Positions 7,745-17,085 of a stretch of 30,496 nucleotides of DNA are shown piece by piece. Source of the DNA: Saccharofermentans sp. (lineage in GTDB: Bacteria > Bacillota_A > Clostridia > Saccharofermentanales > Saccharofermentanaceae); NCBI GenBank assembly GCA_024692105.1, contig JAILMZ010000035.1, positions 1 through 30,496 of the forward strand, written 5' to 3'. The translations under genes and the position numbers were made by a program. A model generated the notes under the pieces. That model had not been told where the DNA came from, ran no database searches, and saw only the letters and a list, made by a program, of their open reading frames with translations. Position 1 is the first letter of the stretch. The number at the start of each line of letters is the position of its first letter.

Positions 7745-9229
7745 TTATCTGTGATACAACTTCTTTGTCTCGTATACAGGCTCGCAGGTGATGTTAACAC
7801 CGAGCTTGTGGAACATGTTGAGGTCGACGGAAGACAGCATCGTCGTTGCGTGTGCATCGCTGTGAACGAGCTTTCCGATCTGCTGCATCGCAAGCTCTGC
7901 AACCGGGTTTGTTGCAGCAGAGATAGCAAGCGCGATGAGGACTTCGTCTGTGTGAAGTCTCGGATTGTGGTTGCCCATGTGGTTAACCTTGAGGTCCTGA
8001 ATAGGTTCGATGACATTGGGCGAGATGAGCGGAATGTCATGCGAGATGCCTGCAAGTGCCTTAAGTGCATTGAGGAGTGCAGCGGAAGAAGGTCCGAGGA
8101 GCGCCGTGGTCTTTCCTGTTACGATCTGTCCGTCGGGAAGTTCAAGCGCAACAGCCGGACCGCCTGTGGATTCTTCTCTTACGAGAGCCGCGCCGATAAC
8201 GCGTCTGTCAGAGATATCAATGCCGCTCTTCTTCATTAAGAGTTCGAGCTTGTTAACGTCGCTGCCGTCGGAGTTGCCCTGGCGGACGCCTGCTTTTGCC
8301 TCGTAGTAGCGGCGGATGATCTCCTGTTTCGAAGCCTCGCAGCATGCGTCGTCATCCACGATGGCAAAGCCAGCCATGTTTACGCCCATGTCCGTAGGAG
8401 ACTTGTAGGGGCTCTCACCGTAGATCTTCTCGAAGATCGCATTTACGACGGGGAAGATCTCTACGTCACGGTTGTAGTTGACTGTTGTCTTGCCGTAAGC
8501 CTCGAGATGGAACGGATCGATCATGTTTACGTCTGCAAGGTCAGCTGTAGCTGCTTCGTATGCGACATTGACAGGGTGCTGCAGAGGCAGGCTCCAGATG
8601 GGGAATGTCTCGAACTTCGCATAGCCTGCTTTTACGCCGCGCTTGTTCTCGTGGTAAAGCTGCGACAGGCAAGTAGCCATCTTTCCGGAACCCGGACCAG
8701 GAGCCGTAACGACAACGAGTTTTCTTGATGTTTCTATATAATCATTCTTGCCGTATCCGTCCTCGCTGACGATAAGAGAAAGATCGGAAGGATAGCCGGC
8801 AATCGGATAATGTCTGTAGGATTTTACTCCGAGAGTGCGCAGTCTTGATTCGAATTTCTCGGCAAGAGCCTGACCTGCGAACTGGGTAATTACAACGGAA
8901 CCGACATAGAGTCCGAACTCCGTGAATGCATCGATGAGTCTTAAGACTTCCTGGTCATAAGTGATGCCGATGTCGCCGCGGCGCTTGCTCTTCTCAATGG
9001 CATCCGCATTGATCGCGATAACGATCTCCGCATCCTCCGAAAGTGCCTTGAGCATCTTGATCTTACTGTCGGGTTCAAAACCGGGAAGGACTCTGGATGC
9101 ATGGTAATCATCGAAGAGCTTTCCGCCGAATTCGAGATAGAGCTTTCCGCCGAACTGATCAACACGTTCACGGATGTGCTGGCTCTGAAGTTCTACATAC
9201 TTCTCATTGTCAAAACCGATCTTAAACAT
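7745..9229 (-). CDS. DUF1846 (UPF0371) family protein
   Basis: The 494-residue sequence, starting [16 protein letters not shown], is typical of the DUF1846/UPF0371 family of Firmicutes and actinobacteria in length and throughout its sequence ([22 protein letters not shown] early, [18 protein letters not shown] and [11 protein letters not shown] late). The family's biochemical function is not established. A glycine-rich [10 protein letters not shown] loop at 176-185 resembles a phosphate-binding loop but is not a standard Walker A. The ATG at 9229 has AGGAGG about 8 bases upstream. A TATAAT (complement of 9252-9257) in the 51-base gap before it may give it a separate promoter. A strong terminator follows. 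It is cytosolic, with no signal peptide or membrane segment. Confidence 0.88.
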   Translation of the reverse strand: MFKIGFDNEKYVELQSQHIRERVDQFGGKLYLEFGGKLFDDYHASRVLPGFEPDSKIKMLKALSEDAEIVIAINADAIEKSKRRGDIGITYDQEVLRLIDAFTEFGLYVGSVVITQFAGQALAEKFESRLRTLGVKSYRHYPIAGYPSDLSLIVSEDGYGKNDYIETSRKLVVVTAPGPGSGKMATCLSQLYHENKRGVKAGYAKFETFPIWSLPLQHPVNVAYEAATADLADVNMIDPFHLEAYGKTTVNYNRDVEIFPVVNAIFEKIYGESPYKSPTDMGVNMAGFAIVDDDACCEASKQEIIRRYYEAKAGVRQGNSDGSDVNKLELLMKKSGIDISDRRVIGAALVREESTGGPAVALELPDGQIVTGKTTALLGPSSAALLNALKALAGISHDIPLISPNVIEPIQDLKVNHMGNHNPRLHTDEVLIALAISAATNPVAELAMQQIGKLVHSDAHATTMLSSVDLNMFHKLGVNITCEPVYETKKLYHR

Positions 9230-9280
9230 ATTCTTACGCCTCCTGCGTGCAATTATAAAACAAAGGGGGCGTTTTTTATG

Positions 9281-9913
9281 TTACATTTTCCGAAGCGGCT
9301 CCATGAGTATGACGGCTTTTTCCCCGGGAAGCGTTTCCAGTACGGACCCTGCGGAAATCATCTCCCTCCCGCTGTCTTCAAACAACTTCTCGAAATCCTC
9401 TCTTCTCCCGATCTGCGCATACCCGAAGGTGTCACCTCTGTAGTGCATCGGGATTACCGCGCGGGGCTCTATGAGATTTACCATCTCCCGGGCCTGCCTT
9501 GCGTTGATCGTAAAGAAACCTCCGACGGGGATCATCAGAACATCGCAGCCTTTGATCTCGTCTAACTGCGTATCGGTAAGGTCACAGCCAATATCGCCCA
9601 TGTGCACGATCTTTAATCCGTCCACTTCGAATCTGCTTATATTATTCCTGCCGCGGAGGATGCCCTTCATGTTGTCGTGATAGGTCTTGATCGTAAGGAT
9701 CTTAAAATCCCCGTCCCAGTCTTCTGCAGGTGTCCTCACCGCATCAAATGCGTTGTGGTCGGCATGACCGTGAGAGCAGATCACTTCATGCGCTTCGATA
9801 TCCACATCTGCAAGACCGGGAACCGAACCCGGTGCATACGGATCTGTTGCTATCTTTCCGCCTGCGGCATTCTCGACGACAAAGCATGCGTGTCCGATGT
9901 AAGTGATCTTCAT
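9281..9913 (-). CDS. Metallo-beta-lactamase-fold metal-dependent hydrolase
   Basis: This 210-residue protein belongs to the small UlaG/YtkL-like branch of the metallo-beta-lactamase superfamily. It opens with MKITYIGHACFVVE and has the metal-binding SHGHADH (His48, His50, Asp52, His53), a later HMGDIG (Asp107) and a C-terminal PMHYRGD (His157), which together would hold a dinuclear zinc or manganese site. Proteins of this group hydrolyse phosphodiesters, lactones or related bonds; this one's substrate is unknown. The ATG is 4 bases past the stop of the aldo/keto reductase, and its GGAGAAGG lies inside that gene, so the two are co-translated. There is no signal peptide. No obvious terminator follows before the DUF1846 gene. 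Confidence 0.88.
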   Translation of the reverse strand: MKITYIGHACFVVENAAGGKIATDPYAPGSVPGLADVDIEAHEVICSHGHADHNAFDAVRTPAEDWDGDFKILTIKTYHDNMKGILRGRNNISRFEVDGLKIVHMGDIGCDLTDTQLDEIKGCDVLMIPVGGFFTINARQAREMVNLIEPRAVIPMHYRGDTFGYAQIGRREDFEKLFEDSGREMISAGSVLETLPGEKAVILMEPLRKM

Positions 9914-9917
9914 ACCG

Positions 9918-11045
9918 TTAACCTTCTCCTTCGAATTTCTCTACGGCTTCCTGCATGAGACTAATTATCGGCAGGTGCTGCGGACATACGCCTTCGCACT
10001 GGCCGCACGCGATGCAGTCTGATGCATGGCTGTATCTGTCGACAAGACCGTTGTAGAAGAACTGCGGTCTCATGTCTCCGGGGAATTTTCTCTTGGTGTT
10101 GACCGCACTGATGACATCGGGAATAGATATGCCCATCGGGCATCCTTCAACGCAGTATTTGCACGCCGTACAGCCGGCAAGCTCGACGCGGTTCATTATC
10201 TCCTTGACCTTGTCTATCGCCTGAAGCTCTTCGTCCGACAACGGCTCGAAATCCGTAAACGTCTTCGTGTTGTCTTCCATCTGCTCGGGCGTGGACATAC
10301 CGCTTAAGATCGTCGCGATGCCGGGAAGGCTTCCGACAAAGCGGAACGCCCAGGATGCCACAGACTTGTCGGGACGGATGCCTTGCAGTATCTCTTTGCA
10401 CTCATCGTCGAGATTTGCGAGCTTGCCGCCCTTGGCAGGTTCCATGATTATCATCGGAATATTGCGGTCCCTTAATATCTCATAGAGTTCTCCGGAATGG
10501 ACTATCTTGTTATCCCAGTCAGCATAGTTGAGCTGTATCTGGACAAACTCGATCTCGGGGTGCTTATCAAGCACTTTTACCAGCAGTTCGGGTGTGCCGT
10601 GGAAAGAGAATCCGAAGTGCTTTATCCTGCCTTCTTCCCTCTTCTTAATTCCCCAGTTAAAGCAGTCATACTTCTCGTATGTATCGTAGTTTTTGCCGTC
10701 TTCCAAGCTGTGGAGAAGATAGAAATCAAAGTAGTCCACTCCGCATCTTTCGAGCTGTTCTTCGAACACCTTGTCCCTGTCTTCGAAGGAATGCAGGAAC
10801 CATGCGGGAAGCTTTGTCGCGATGGTGAAAGAATCTCTGGGATAGCGTTCCACTATCGCCTTCTTGACTGCCTTCTCGGAGTTGCCGCTGTGATACACAT
10901 ACGCGGTATCAAAATAATTGAATCCGGCAGCCATATAGATATCTGCCATCTTCGAGACCTGCTCGATGTCTATGCTTCCGTCTTTCTCGGGTAATCTCAT
11001 CAGACCGAAACCGATCTTCGGCATCTCGTTTATGTTGATACTCAT
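9918..11045 (-). CDS. Aldo/keto reductase with C-terminal 2[4Fe-4S] ferredoxin domain
   Basis: The first 280 residues form an aldo/keto reductase barrel with the catalytic tetrad visible as Asp46 and Tyr51 (FDTAYVYHSG), Lys78 (ATKLP) and His112 (LLHSL). The C-terminal 85 residues carry two ferredoxin cysteine sets, Cys292/295/298/302 and Cys344/347/350/354, each ending in a CP motif. This fused architecture is common in anaerobic Clostridia. Such enzymes presumably move electrons between an iron-sulfur pool and a carbonyl substrate, which is unknown here. The ATG has ACGGAGG upstream. It lies 24 bases after the HdeD-like gene and 4 bases before the hydrolase gene. Confidence 0.93.
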   Translation of the reverse strand: MSININEMPKIGFGLMRLPEKDGSIDIEQVSKMADIYMAAGFNYFDTAYVYHSGNSEKAVKKAIVERYPRDSFTIATKLPAWFLHSFEDRDKVFEEQLERCGVDYFDFYLLHSLEDGKNYDTYEKYDCFNWGIKKREEGRIKHFGFSFHGTPELLVKVLDKHPEIEFVQIQLNYADWDNKIVHSGELYEILRDRNIPMIIMEPAKGGKLANLDDECKEILQGIRPDKSVASWAFRFVGSLPGIATILSGMSTPEQMEDNTKTFTDFEPLSDEELQAIDKVKEIMNRVELAGCTACKYCVEGCPMGISIPDVISAVNTKRKFPGDMRPQFFYNGLVDRYSHASDCIACGQCEGVCPQHLPIISLMQEAVEKFEGEG

Positions 11046-11069
11046 GGCGCTGCCTCCGTCAGAAAATTA

Positions 11070-11675
11070 TTAAGCTTTGAGGTCGTCAGTAAGATCCGGC
11101 GGCGGGGGCGGAGGGGGAGGCATGGAGCCTATGATCTTCTTCCTTCCGAAATACGTCTGGATCGCATTTATGATTCCGCCTACGGCAGCAACGATGAACG
11201 TAATGCCTGTCATTATCGCAAGAGCATCCGTACCCTGAGTCTTAAGGATTATGATCCCCGCACCGAGTCCGGTTGCCGCAAGACCAAGGAGCAGTGGCAG
11301 CCACCAGATGCCGCCTGTCTGTCTTGTTATTACGATTGCAGTGAACATGTCGACTACGCCGTAGATGATCAGAAGCGAAGCAAAGATGAATACGCATATG
11401 TCGACTACCGCACCGGAGAACACCGCAAGGAGTACGCCTGCAGCAAGTATCAGCACTCCGACTATCATTACGACCCAGTCGAAAACAGTCTTCTCTTTAT
11501 CCAGGATGAAATTGATGATGAGCATCACTCCCGCAAGACCTATGAGCACGCCCGTAACAAGGACAAGCTTGGCCATCATGTCATCCTGCCAGATGATAAA
11601 GCCCGCACCCAGGAGCAGCATTACAAGATCTACGATTATGATCCTCGCTTTATAGGACATGAGTGTATTGTTCAT
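11070..11675 (-). CDS. HdeD/DUF308-like membrane protein with polyproline tail
   Basis: The 201-residue protein is almost entirely membrane. About six hydrophobic segments are visible between residues 10 and 170, arranged as short hairpins, as in HdeD/DUF308 proteins, which are linked to acid or envelope stress in other bacteria; the molecular role is unknown. The cytosolic end has a run of eight prolines before DLTDDLKA. Such a run would normally need elongation factor P to be translated efficiently. The ATG has AAGGAGG 7 bases upstream, and a TATAAT (complement of 11712-11717) in the gap behind the lysozyme gene may be a weak separate promoter. It is probably co-transcribed with the reductase and hydrolase. 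Confidence 0.75.
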   Translation of the reverse strand: MNNTLMSYKARIIIVDLVMLLLGAGFIIWQDDMMAKLVLVTGVLIGLAGVMLIINFILDKEKTVFDWVVMIVGVLILAAGVLLAVFSGAVVDICVFIFASLLIIYGVVDMFTAIVITRQTGGIWWLPLLLGLAATGLGAGIIILKTQGTDALAIMTGITFIVAAVGGIINAIQTYFGRKKIIGSMPPPPPPPPDLTDDLKA

Positions 11676-11724
11676 TCTTGTACCTCCTTAAGCGTGCTAT
11701 GAGATGTTTTAATTATACAGAAAT

Positions 11725-13482
11725 CTATGTGCTTTCGGGCACAGTTTCTGACGGAGCAGTGGTTTCTTCAGTCGGAGCAGGTTCTGCGGAAGTCACCGTC
11801 ACAGTCCAGTCGGCGGAAGCCGTTACCGCGCCGCAGACTTCATCGGTATATGAATAAGCGATCGTATATGTTCCTTCCGTAACGGCAGCAGTTGCAATGT
11901 CGGTCTCATTGCCGCCCGCATCAGTAACAGTATAGGTAACGCACGCCGACACATCGGTTATTGTCTCGCCCGCAGATGTCGTTACGGTCACGCCTGCAAG
12001 CGGATCGATCGCAGCATCGCCTGCCACGGTCGAATACGATGCGGATGTGAGGTTTATTTTCGCGGCACTTGCCGTAACGGTCCAGTTGAATGATTTCGTT
12101 ACGGTGCCCTTGAAACTGTCTTTGTAGCTGAAGGTAACGGTGTATGTTCCTGCCGTGGCACAAGCCGTCTCGACGGTCGTCTCCGTACCGTCGCTGCCCG
12201 TTACCGTATAGGTTATTCCGCTCGTCGCAGTCTGATTCTGCGATGTTGTCACGGATACCCCGTCAAGCGGATTGAAGGTCGTATCGCCTACCGCAGAGAA
12301 GAGTTCCGAAGCACCGTTCTTGAGATTGAACGAAGGATCGGTCAGAGGCGTCTTGCCGAGGAGCGATACATTAAGATCGACGGGATACGAGATGCCGGGA
12401 ACCGTTCCCCACCACGAATATTGCCAGACAGACCAGGATCTTCCGGGTGTCTCTTCGCCTGCGACGTACTGGTGGCCGTCCTGATACTTGTTGTAAGGCC
12501 TTGCATACCAGAGAGCATACGAGGGCGTGTATCCGAGACGGCTGTCGATATCCGATGTGTTGAGATACACCATCGGTGTGTATCCGTTCTGCTGGATAGT
12601 GCTGCAGAAGGATGTGATGACATTCGCAAATTCCTGTCCCTTGAGATCCCATGTCCTGTAATACGAGTCCGTCTCCCAATCCATTACTACGGGGTAGTCG
12701 GGAGTGATGCCGCTCTTCTTGATCATGGCGATGGTAAGGGATGCTTCTTCGAGCGCTTCGTACGGCGTGATGGCCTGCGAGAAGAAGTAGACGCCGACCT
12801 TAAGACCTGCGGCCTTTGCATTCTTCATGTTGGTGACGAACTGTGTATCTTCGTAGAGATTTCCTGCTTCACCGTAACCGCGGCCGCCGCATCTGATGAA
12901 AACGAATGAGTAACCTGCGGCCTTGACCTGGGCCCAGTCGATGGTTCCCTGGAACTGTGAGATATCGATGCCGAGCTCATAACCGGCTTCCGTTACCGGA
13001 GGCTCGTCGCTCGGTGCGGGGTCTGATGCTACAGTTGCTTTGTGCTTAACATCGGTGTTTGCCGACTGGTCGGTCTTGATGTCTTCGGCGGCGATGACGC
13101 CTGCTTCACCGGATGTGATCTTATCAACGAGTTCTTCGTCAGACAGTTCTGACAGGTCTATCTTGACTCCGGAGTTGCCCGCAGGAGCGCCCTGCTTGGA
13201 AGGGTATGTCACTTCGGTCACCTCAGGTTCGGTGACTTCGGGTTCGGGTGTTTCTTTTACCTCGGGCTGTGTCAGCGACTGCTCATAAGAGATCACGCTG
13301 CTCATGTCTACGGATTCTTCGGGAATAACATTCCTAGTGGCGGCATTTACCGCGACGACTGAACCAAAGGTCAGTATCGTGATCGATGTGATAACGAGGA
13401 TACTGATCCTGGCCTGCATTTCTCTTTGGGCACAGAAATGCAGAAACCATTCTTTAAGTCCTGAATTGGCATGTCGTTTCAT
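11725..13482 (-). CDS. GH25 lysozyme-like muramidase with membrane anchor and two Ig-like repeats
   Basis: This 585-residue surface enzyme is predicted to cleave the N-acetylmuramic acid beta-1,4 bond of peptidoglycan. A basic N-terminus and hydrophobic segment (about 26-46) form a signal or anchor. A Pro/Glu/Thr-rich stalk follows (70-165). The GH25 barrel spans about 170-375 with GIDISQFQG (Asp173) and VVMDWETD (Asp268, Glu270) as the acidic active-site residues. Two tandem beta-sandwich repeats (about 392-470 and 475-560) share a G-x-x-x-x-DPL-GVxVTTS...GTYT...WTVT pattern, like bacterial Ig-like domains, and would bind cell wall or carbohydrate. The tail is rich in Thr, Glu and Pro. No good Shine-Dalgarno sequence precedes the first ATG; an internal Met22 is an alternative start that would still keep the anchor. 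Confidence 0.88.
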   Translation of the reverse strand: MKRHANSGLKEWFLHFCAQREMQARISILVITSITILTFGSVVAVNAATRNVIPEESVDMSSVISYEQSLTQPEVKETPEPEVTEPEVTEVTYPSKQGAPAGNSGVKIDLSELSDEELVDKITSGEAGVIAAEDIKTDQSANTDVKHKATVASDPAPSDEPPVTEAGYELGIDISQFQGTIDWAQVKAAGYSFVFIRCGGRGYGEAGNLYEDTQFVTNMKNAKAAGLKVGVYFFSQAITPYEALEEASLTIAMIKKSGITPDYPVVMDWETDSYYRTWDLKGQEFANVITSFCSTIQQNGYTPMVYLNTSDIDSRLGYTPSYALWYARPYNKYQDGHQYVAGEETPGRSWSVWQYSWWGTVPGISYPVDLNVSLLGKTPLTDPSFNLKNGASELFSAVGDTTFNPLDGVSVTTSQNQTATSGITYTVTGSDGTETTVETACATAGTYTVTFSYKDSFKGTVTKSFNWTVTASAAKINLTSASYSTVAGDAAIDPLAGVTVTTSAGETITDVSACVTYTVTDAGGNETDIATAAVTEGTYTIAYSYTDEVCGAVTASADWTVTVTSAEPAPTEETTAPSETVPEST

Positions 13483-13548
13483 GCCTAATAATATGAACCG
13501 TTAATGTTACCCCTTGATTACATTTATCAGAAGTTACGGTTTCTATTA

Positions 13549-14751
13549 TTAATTAAGTTCCGCGAGGATGTCTGGGAAAACCTCCAGGCTTCTCTTTAAA
13601 ATGCCGTGCATATGGGCGATTGCCGTGCCGTAGTTGGTCATCGGGATGCCTGCGTCCTCTGCGCATTTCGCGCGGTACATGACCTCGCGGTCGTTAAGCA
13701 TGCACGCGCCGCAGTGGATGATCATCTTGTATTCCGACAGATCCTCTGCGAAAGACAGTCCGGATGTGGTGTCTATCTTTACGGTCGCGCCCGTGTACTC
13801 GCCGAGCCACTTGGGGAGCTTATATGTTCCGATGTCCTCGCACTGTCTGTGATGTGTGCAGCCTTCTGATATGAGGACCTTGTCTCCGTCTTCTATCGTG
13901 TCGATTGCTTTGACGCCTTTTACCGCACTTTTCAGGAACCCCTTGTGCCTTGCCATGAGGATCGAGAAAGACGTGAGAAGGATATCTTCGGGAACGATCT
14001 TCGATACCTTGCCGAAAGCCTGGCTGTCAGTCACGACAAGCTTCGGCTTTGTCTTAAGATTGGCGATGACCGCACCAAGTTCTTCAGGCTGCGCGATGTA
14101 TGCCGCGGCATTGCTGTCCAGGATTTCTCTTAAGACCTGCTGCTGCGGAAGGATGATCCTTCCCTTGGGTGCGGAAGTGTCTATCGGGATAACGAGTATG
14201 ACCGTGTCACCTGCAGAGATAAGATCGCTGATGAGAGGCGCAGCTTCCTGCTTGTGTCCCCCAAGCCTTCCGATCATCTCCTTGAGCTCGTCGATATTCT
14301 TTCCGGTCAGGGAACTTACATAGATCTCATTGTCCTTTACCGCGGGGATGGTCTCTTTAAGGTCTGCTTTGTTGTAGCAGATGATGTACGGGATGAGTTT
14401 CTCTTCGAAAAGGTTTATAAGCTGTTCTTCGGTCCTGCCCATGCCTTCCACGAGGTCGACCACGAGCACTGCCACATCGACGCGGTTAAGGATCAGTCTC
14501 GTCTTCGAGATCCTCTTCTCTCCCAACTCACCCTCGTCATCAAAACCGGGAGTGTCGATTATCACGACAGGTCCCAAAGGCAGAAGTTCCATCGCCTTCG
14601 TGACCGGGTCTGTCGTCGTGCCTTTGGTGTCGGATACCACGGCAAGATCCTGGTTCGTGACCTTGTTCACAAGACTCGATTTGCCTGCGTTCCTTCTTCC
14701 GAAAAATCCGATGTGGATCCTCTCTCCTGACGGCGTATCGTTAAGACTCAT
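13549..14751 (-). CDS. hydF: [FeFe] hydrogenase maturation GTPase HydF
   Basis: HydF holds the precursor of the [2Fe] subcluster of the H-cluster and delivers it to apo-HydA. The N-terminal GTPase has G1 GRRNAGKSS at 18-26, the TT switch at 45-47, G3 DTPG at 66-69 and G4 NKAD at 127-130. A dimerisation region follows, and the C-terminal cluster domain carries Cys298-x-His300 and Cys347-x-x-Cys350, the known [4Fe-4S] ligands. At 400 residues it is of normal length. The start overlaps the end of the second NifK-like gene by 11 bases, so it is the last gene of the nif-like/hyp operon. Neither HydE nor HydG, the usual partners, is in the window. Confidence 0.96.
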   Translation of the reverse strand: MSLNDTPSGERIHIGFFGRRNAGKSSLVNKVTNQDLAVVSDTKGTTTDPVTKAMELLPLGPVVIIDTPGFDDEGELGEKRISKTRLILNRVDVAVLVVDLVEGMGRTEEQLINLFEEKLIPYIICYNKADLKETIPAVKDNEIYVSSLTGKNIDELKEMIGRLGGHKQEAAPLISDLISAGDTVILVIPIDTSAPKGRIILPQQQVLREILDSNAAAYIAQPEELGAVIANLKTKPKLVVTDSQAFGKVSKIVPEDILLTSFSILMARHKGFLKSAVKGVKAIDTIEDGDKVLISEGCTHHRQCEDIGTYKLPKWLGEYTGATVKIDTTSGLSFAEDLSEYKMIIHCGACMLNDREVMYRAKCAEDAGIPMTNYGTAIAHMHGILKRSLEVFPDILAELN

Positions 14752-15790
14752 GGTAGTACTCCTCCGGTTTCATAAGATCTGGTATCTGCTTCAGATATAA
14801 TCTTCCTGACATTGCAAAATGGGGCAGTTCGATGAACTTCGCGATCTTGGGCGAGACGAGTTTGAACAGAGGATCTGCGACGATGACTTCGGCATCAGAA
14901 AGGGCGTTCCTTATCTCTTCTTCGCCGTGACATCTGATGTCGTTCTCACCCAGAAGTCCGTCCGTTATCTCGGTCGTCGCGACGACGTTAAAGTCTGCTC
15001 CGAAACTCCTCTTAAGCTGCGCAGCAACATAGCCTGATGTTACCGTTTCGCCCACGACATAGCACTTCGACTTCTCTCTTTTTACACCGGCATAATCGCC
15101 GAGAAGTCTGTACGGAATATCGAACTCTTCTTTCATGTATTTTGCTGCTGCAAGTCCTGCCGAAGACACGACGATATTCACGTCAGCACTTGTTGCATTT
15201 ACTGCCTCTTCGAAAGACGTTCCGTACGACCAGTTGGACACGATATCATACTCATCAGAGAACTCGAAAACAGTCGACGCATGATCGAGCGGAGTCGCAC
15301 CTATAATGTTCGCGCCGGGCTTGTTTCCGTTATGCTTGGGAAGCGGTTTTAAGAACTTCCTTGCGAATGCAAGATAAGCTTCCGATGCACCGGCGGAATA
15401 ATCGTGCATCGCATTGGTCTGAACATAGAAACAGGGCAGTCCGGTCTTCTGTTCAAGTATCCTGCATATTCCCTTGAAATCCGTTCCGTTAAGATACGGC
15501 AGAGGCGAGTTTGCAAGCGCGATGAACTTGGGCTTCATCTCGCCTGCAGCGTATACAATGTTGCTTATCAGTTTATCGTCGTTTCCGGTTATCGCATCGA
15601 TGTCATTAAGGCCTGAGATGTAGATGAGACTTTCCTTGTCGTACCATCTGATCTCATCGTGCGTATTGTATGTCGAATTGCAGCCTGACGGATCGTGTAT
15701 CACGCACATGCCGCCGAGCTCATAGAGAGCCGAAGCAAAGCCCGACACATCACCTGTATATACCGGAAGTATCCTATACGTCTTCTTCAT
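14741..15790 (-). CDS. Nitrogenase component 1-like protein, NifK/BchB type, second copy
   Basis: The sequence follows the nitrogenase-component-1 pattern at its N-terminus: ALYELGGMCVIHDPSGC with Cys29 and Cys37, where the second matches the P-cluster-type Gly-Cys of NifK, then GLNDIDAITG and later IIGATPLDHAS. It is clearly paralogous to the protein at 21876-22814, sharing LGG, the GC position, DAI-G, IGATPL and a C-terminal HFAMSGR. At 349 residues it is much shorter than NifK (about 510). I start it at the ATG at 15790, which overlaps the upstream stop as ATGA; the longer frame begins with a GTG. It probably pairs with the NifD-like protein just upstream, as a scaffold or a reductase. Substrate unknown. 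Confidence 0.8.
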   Translation of the reverse strand: MKKTYRILPVYTGDVSGFASALYELGGMCVIHDPSGCNSTYNTHDEIRWYDKESLIYISGLNDIDAITGNDDKLISNIVYAAGEMKPKFIALANSPLPYLNGTDFKGICRILEQKTGLPCFYVQTNAMHDYSAGASEAYLAFARKFLKPLPKHNGNKPGANIIGATPLDHASTVFEFSDEYDIVSNWSYGTSFEEAVNATSADVNIVVSSAGLAAAKYMKEEFDIPYRLLGDYAGVKREKSKCYVVGETVTSGYVAAQLKRSFGADFNVVATTEITDGLLGENDIRCHGEEEIRNALSDAEVIVADPLFKLVSPKIAKFIELPHFAMSGRLYLKQIPDLMKPEEYYHES

Positions 15791-17085
15791 ACCAGACTGC
15801 AGCACCCGAGTCCCTTTCTCGGGATGATATCCCGTGTGTCCTTCGGCACGTTATATGCTTCTTCCATCAGTCCCAAAAATTTCTCTATTCCCGAGTATCC
15901 GTAGAGTCCTCCTCCTTCGATCATGTTGACGAAGAATCCTGAGCCAGTAAACCATGCTGCTTTCTGTCCGATCGCAAGGATCTTGTCTTCACTTCTTGCA
16001 GGTCTTCTTCCCTGCACGTGAACAGTCGATCTGACGAGAAGATCAGGGTTGTTTTCTGCAAGCCACTCGAAATCTTTCTGCTCATCGGGATCGAATCCGT
16101 CAGCATAAACGGCAGTCAGATTGAAGCCTCTTTTAAGAAGGAATCTTGCGAGCGAGAGCGGTCTCGGGATCGCAGTGTAATCCAATTGGATCTCTGTGTT
16201 GCCGATTGCATTTTTAAGTCTTGCGGCTGCTTCTTCGCAAGCCTTCTTTCCGTCTTCAATAAAGCCGTCAGGCATATCAACTTCGAGACTTCTTAAACCT
16301 TCTTCCACAGCATCAAGATCAAATGTGAAAGGAAGATATTTGTACGGCTTTTTTGTGCGCACACTGAGTGCAGATGTGCCGAGCAGTCCTGCCGGATATG
16401 AGCACACAAAATACTCGGCTCTTCCTAGCGAATAGTAGTCATCAAGAGCGGCAATATCCGCCTCGTCTCTAATGACTTTTCCCGACAGAGAAAGAATCTT
16501 TTTTATGTCGTTTGCTTCATCCATTTTCATGTCGCATCCGATGACTGATACGGAACCGTCGGAAGGAAGTTCGGGGATAATATCGAACATCGCTTTTCTG
16601 AGTCTCTGGTCAGGCGTCGTGCTCCTCTTCTGCATGACCGGATCCATGAATCCTCTGACGAACTTCACATCGGGAAAACGCTTTCCCAATTCATCGTAGA
16701 TGTAGTTCATGTCGCATCCCAAAAAGCGGTGTACGCACACGGGGAAAACGATGACTACCGGAGGAACCTTTTCGAGCGATTTAAGAACGTCAGTTATGCC
16801 TTCTATAGTAGTTTCTTCCAGCCTTCCCGAATGGACCATGTCGTCCTCTTCCAATATGACCGAAGAGAACCTTTCAAGCTCGCCCATCTCGGCAGCAGTC
16901 ATGACAACACCCCGCATGCAGTTATCGGCACAGACATATATCTGATGCGCCTGCGGGATCTTGAATCCGATGTGCACGATGTTCCACGTACCGTGTGCGG
17001 GCGCGTTGAACTCAAGACCGTATGTGAACGGCTTGGGGAATGCACAATCTGCGATCCTTATTCTGTCATCATTTGACTGTTGCAT
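15787..17085 (-). CDS. Nitrogenase component 1-like protein, NifD/BchN type, second copy
   Basis: This 432-residue protein has the shape of a NifD-like subunit. VCADNCMRG (Cys52, Cys56) stands where NifD has its first P-cluster cysteine, and PVCVHRFLGCDM (Cys117, Cys124) stands where NifD has the Cys before IGDD. The second motif matches [10 protein letters not shown] in the paralogue at 22811-24121. Further Cys184 and Cys228 and a terminal CysCys (428-429) are unique to this copy. NifD-like pairs either bind a substrate cofactor or scaffold a cluster. I see no clear counterpart of the FeMo-cofactor Cys and His. The ATG overlaps the upstream regulator gene by 17 bases, and its stop overlaps the NifK-like ATG. 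Function unknown; not a dinitrogen reductase. Confidence 0.8.
   Translation of the reverse strand: MQQSNDDRIRIADCAFPKPFTYGLEFNAPAHGTWNIVHIGFKIPQAHQIYVCADNCMRGVVMTAAEMGELERFSSVILEEDDMVHSGRLEETTIEGITDVLKSLEKVPPVVIVFPVCVHRFLGCDMNYIYDELGKRFPDVKFVRGFMDPVMQKRSTTPDQRLRKAMFDIIPELPSDGSVSVIGCDMKMDEANDIKKILSLSGKVIRDEADIAALDDYYSLGRAEYFVCSYPAGLLGTSALSVRTKKPYKYLPFTFDLDAVEEGLRSLEVDMPDGFIEDGKKACEEAAARLKNAIGNTEIQLDYTAIPRPLSLARFLLKRGFNLTAVYADGFDPDEQKDFEWLAENNPDLLVRSTVHVQGRRPARSEDKILAIGQKAAWFTGSGFFVNMIEGGGLYGYSGIEKFLGLMEEAYNVPKDTRDIIPRKGLGCCSLV

Noticed and set aside
8674..8704. Walker A ATPase motif in the DUF1846 protein
   Set aside because: [10 protein letters not shown] lacks the standard GxxxxGK(S/T) ending and there is no Walker B partner; the family is not known as an ATPase.
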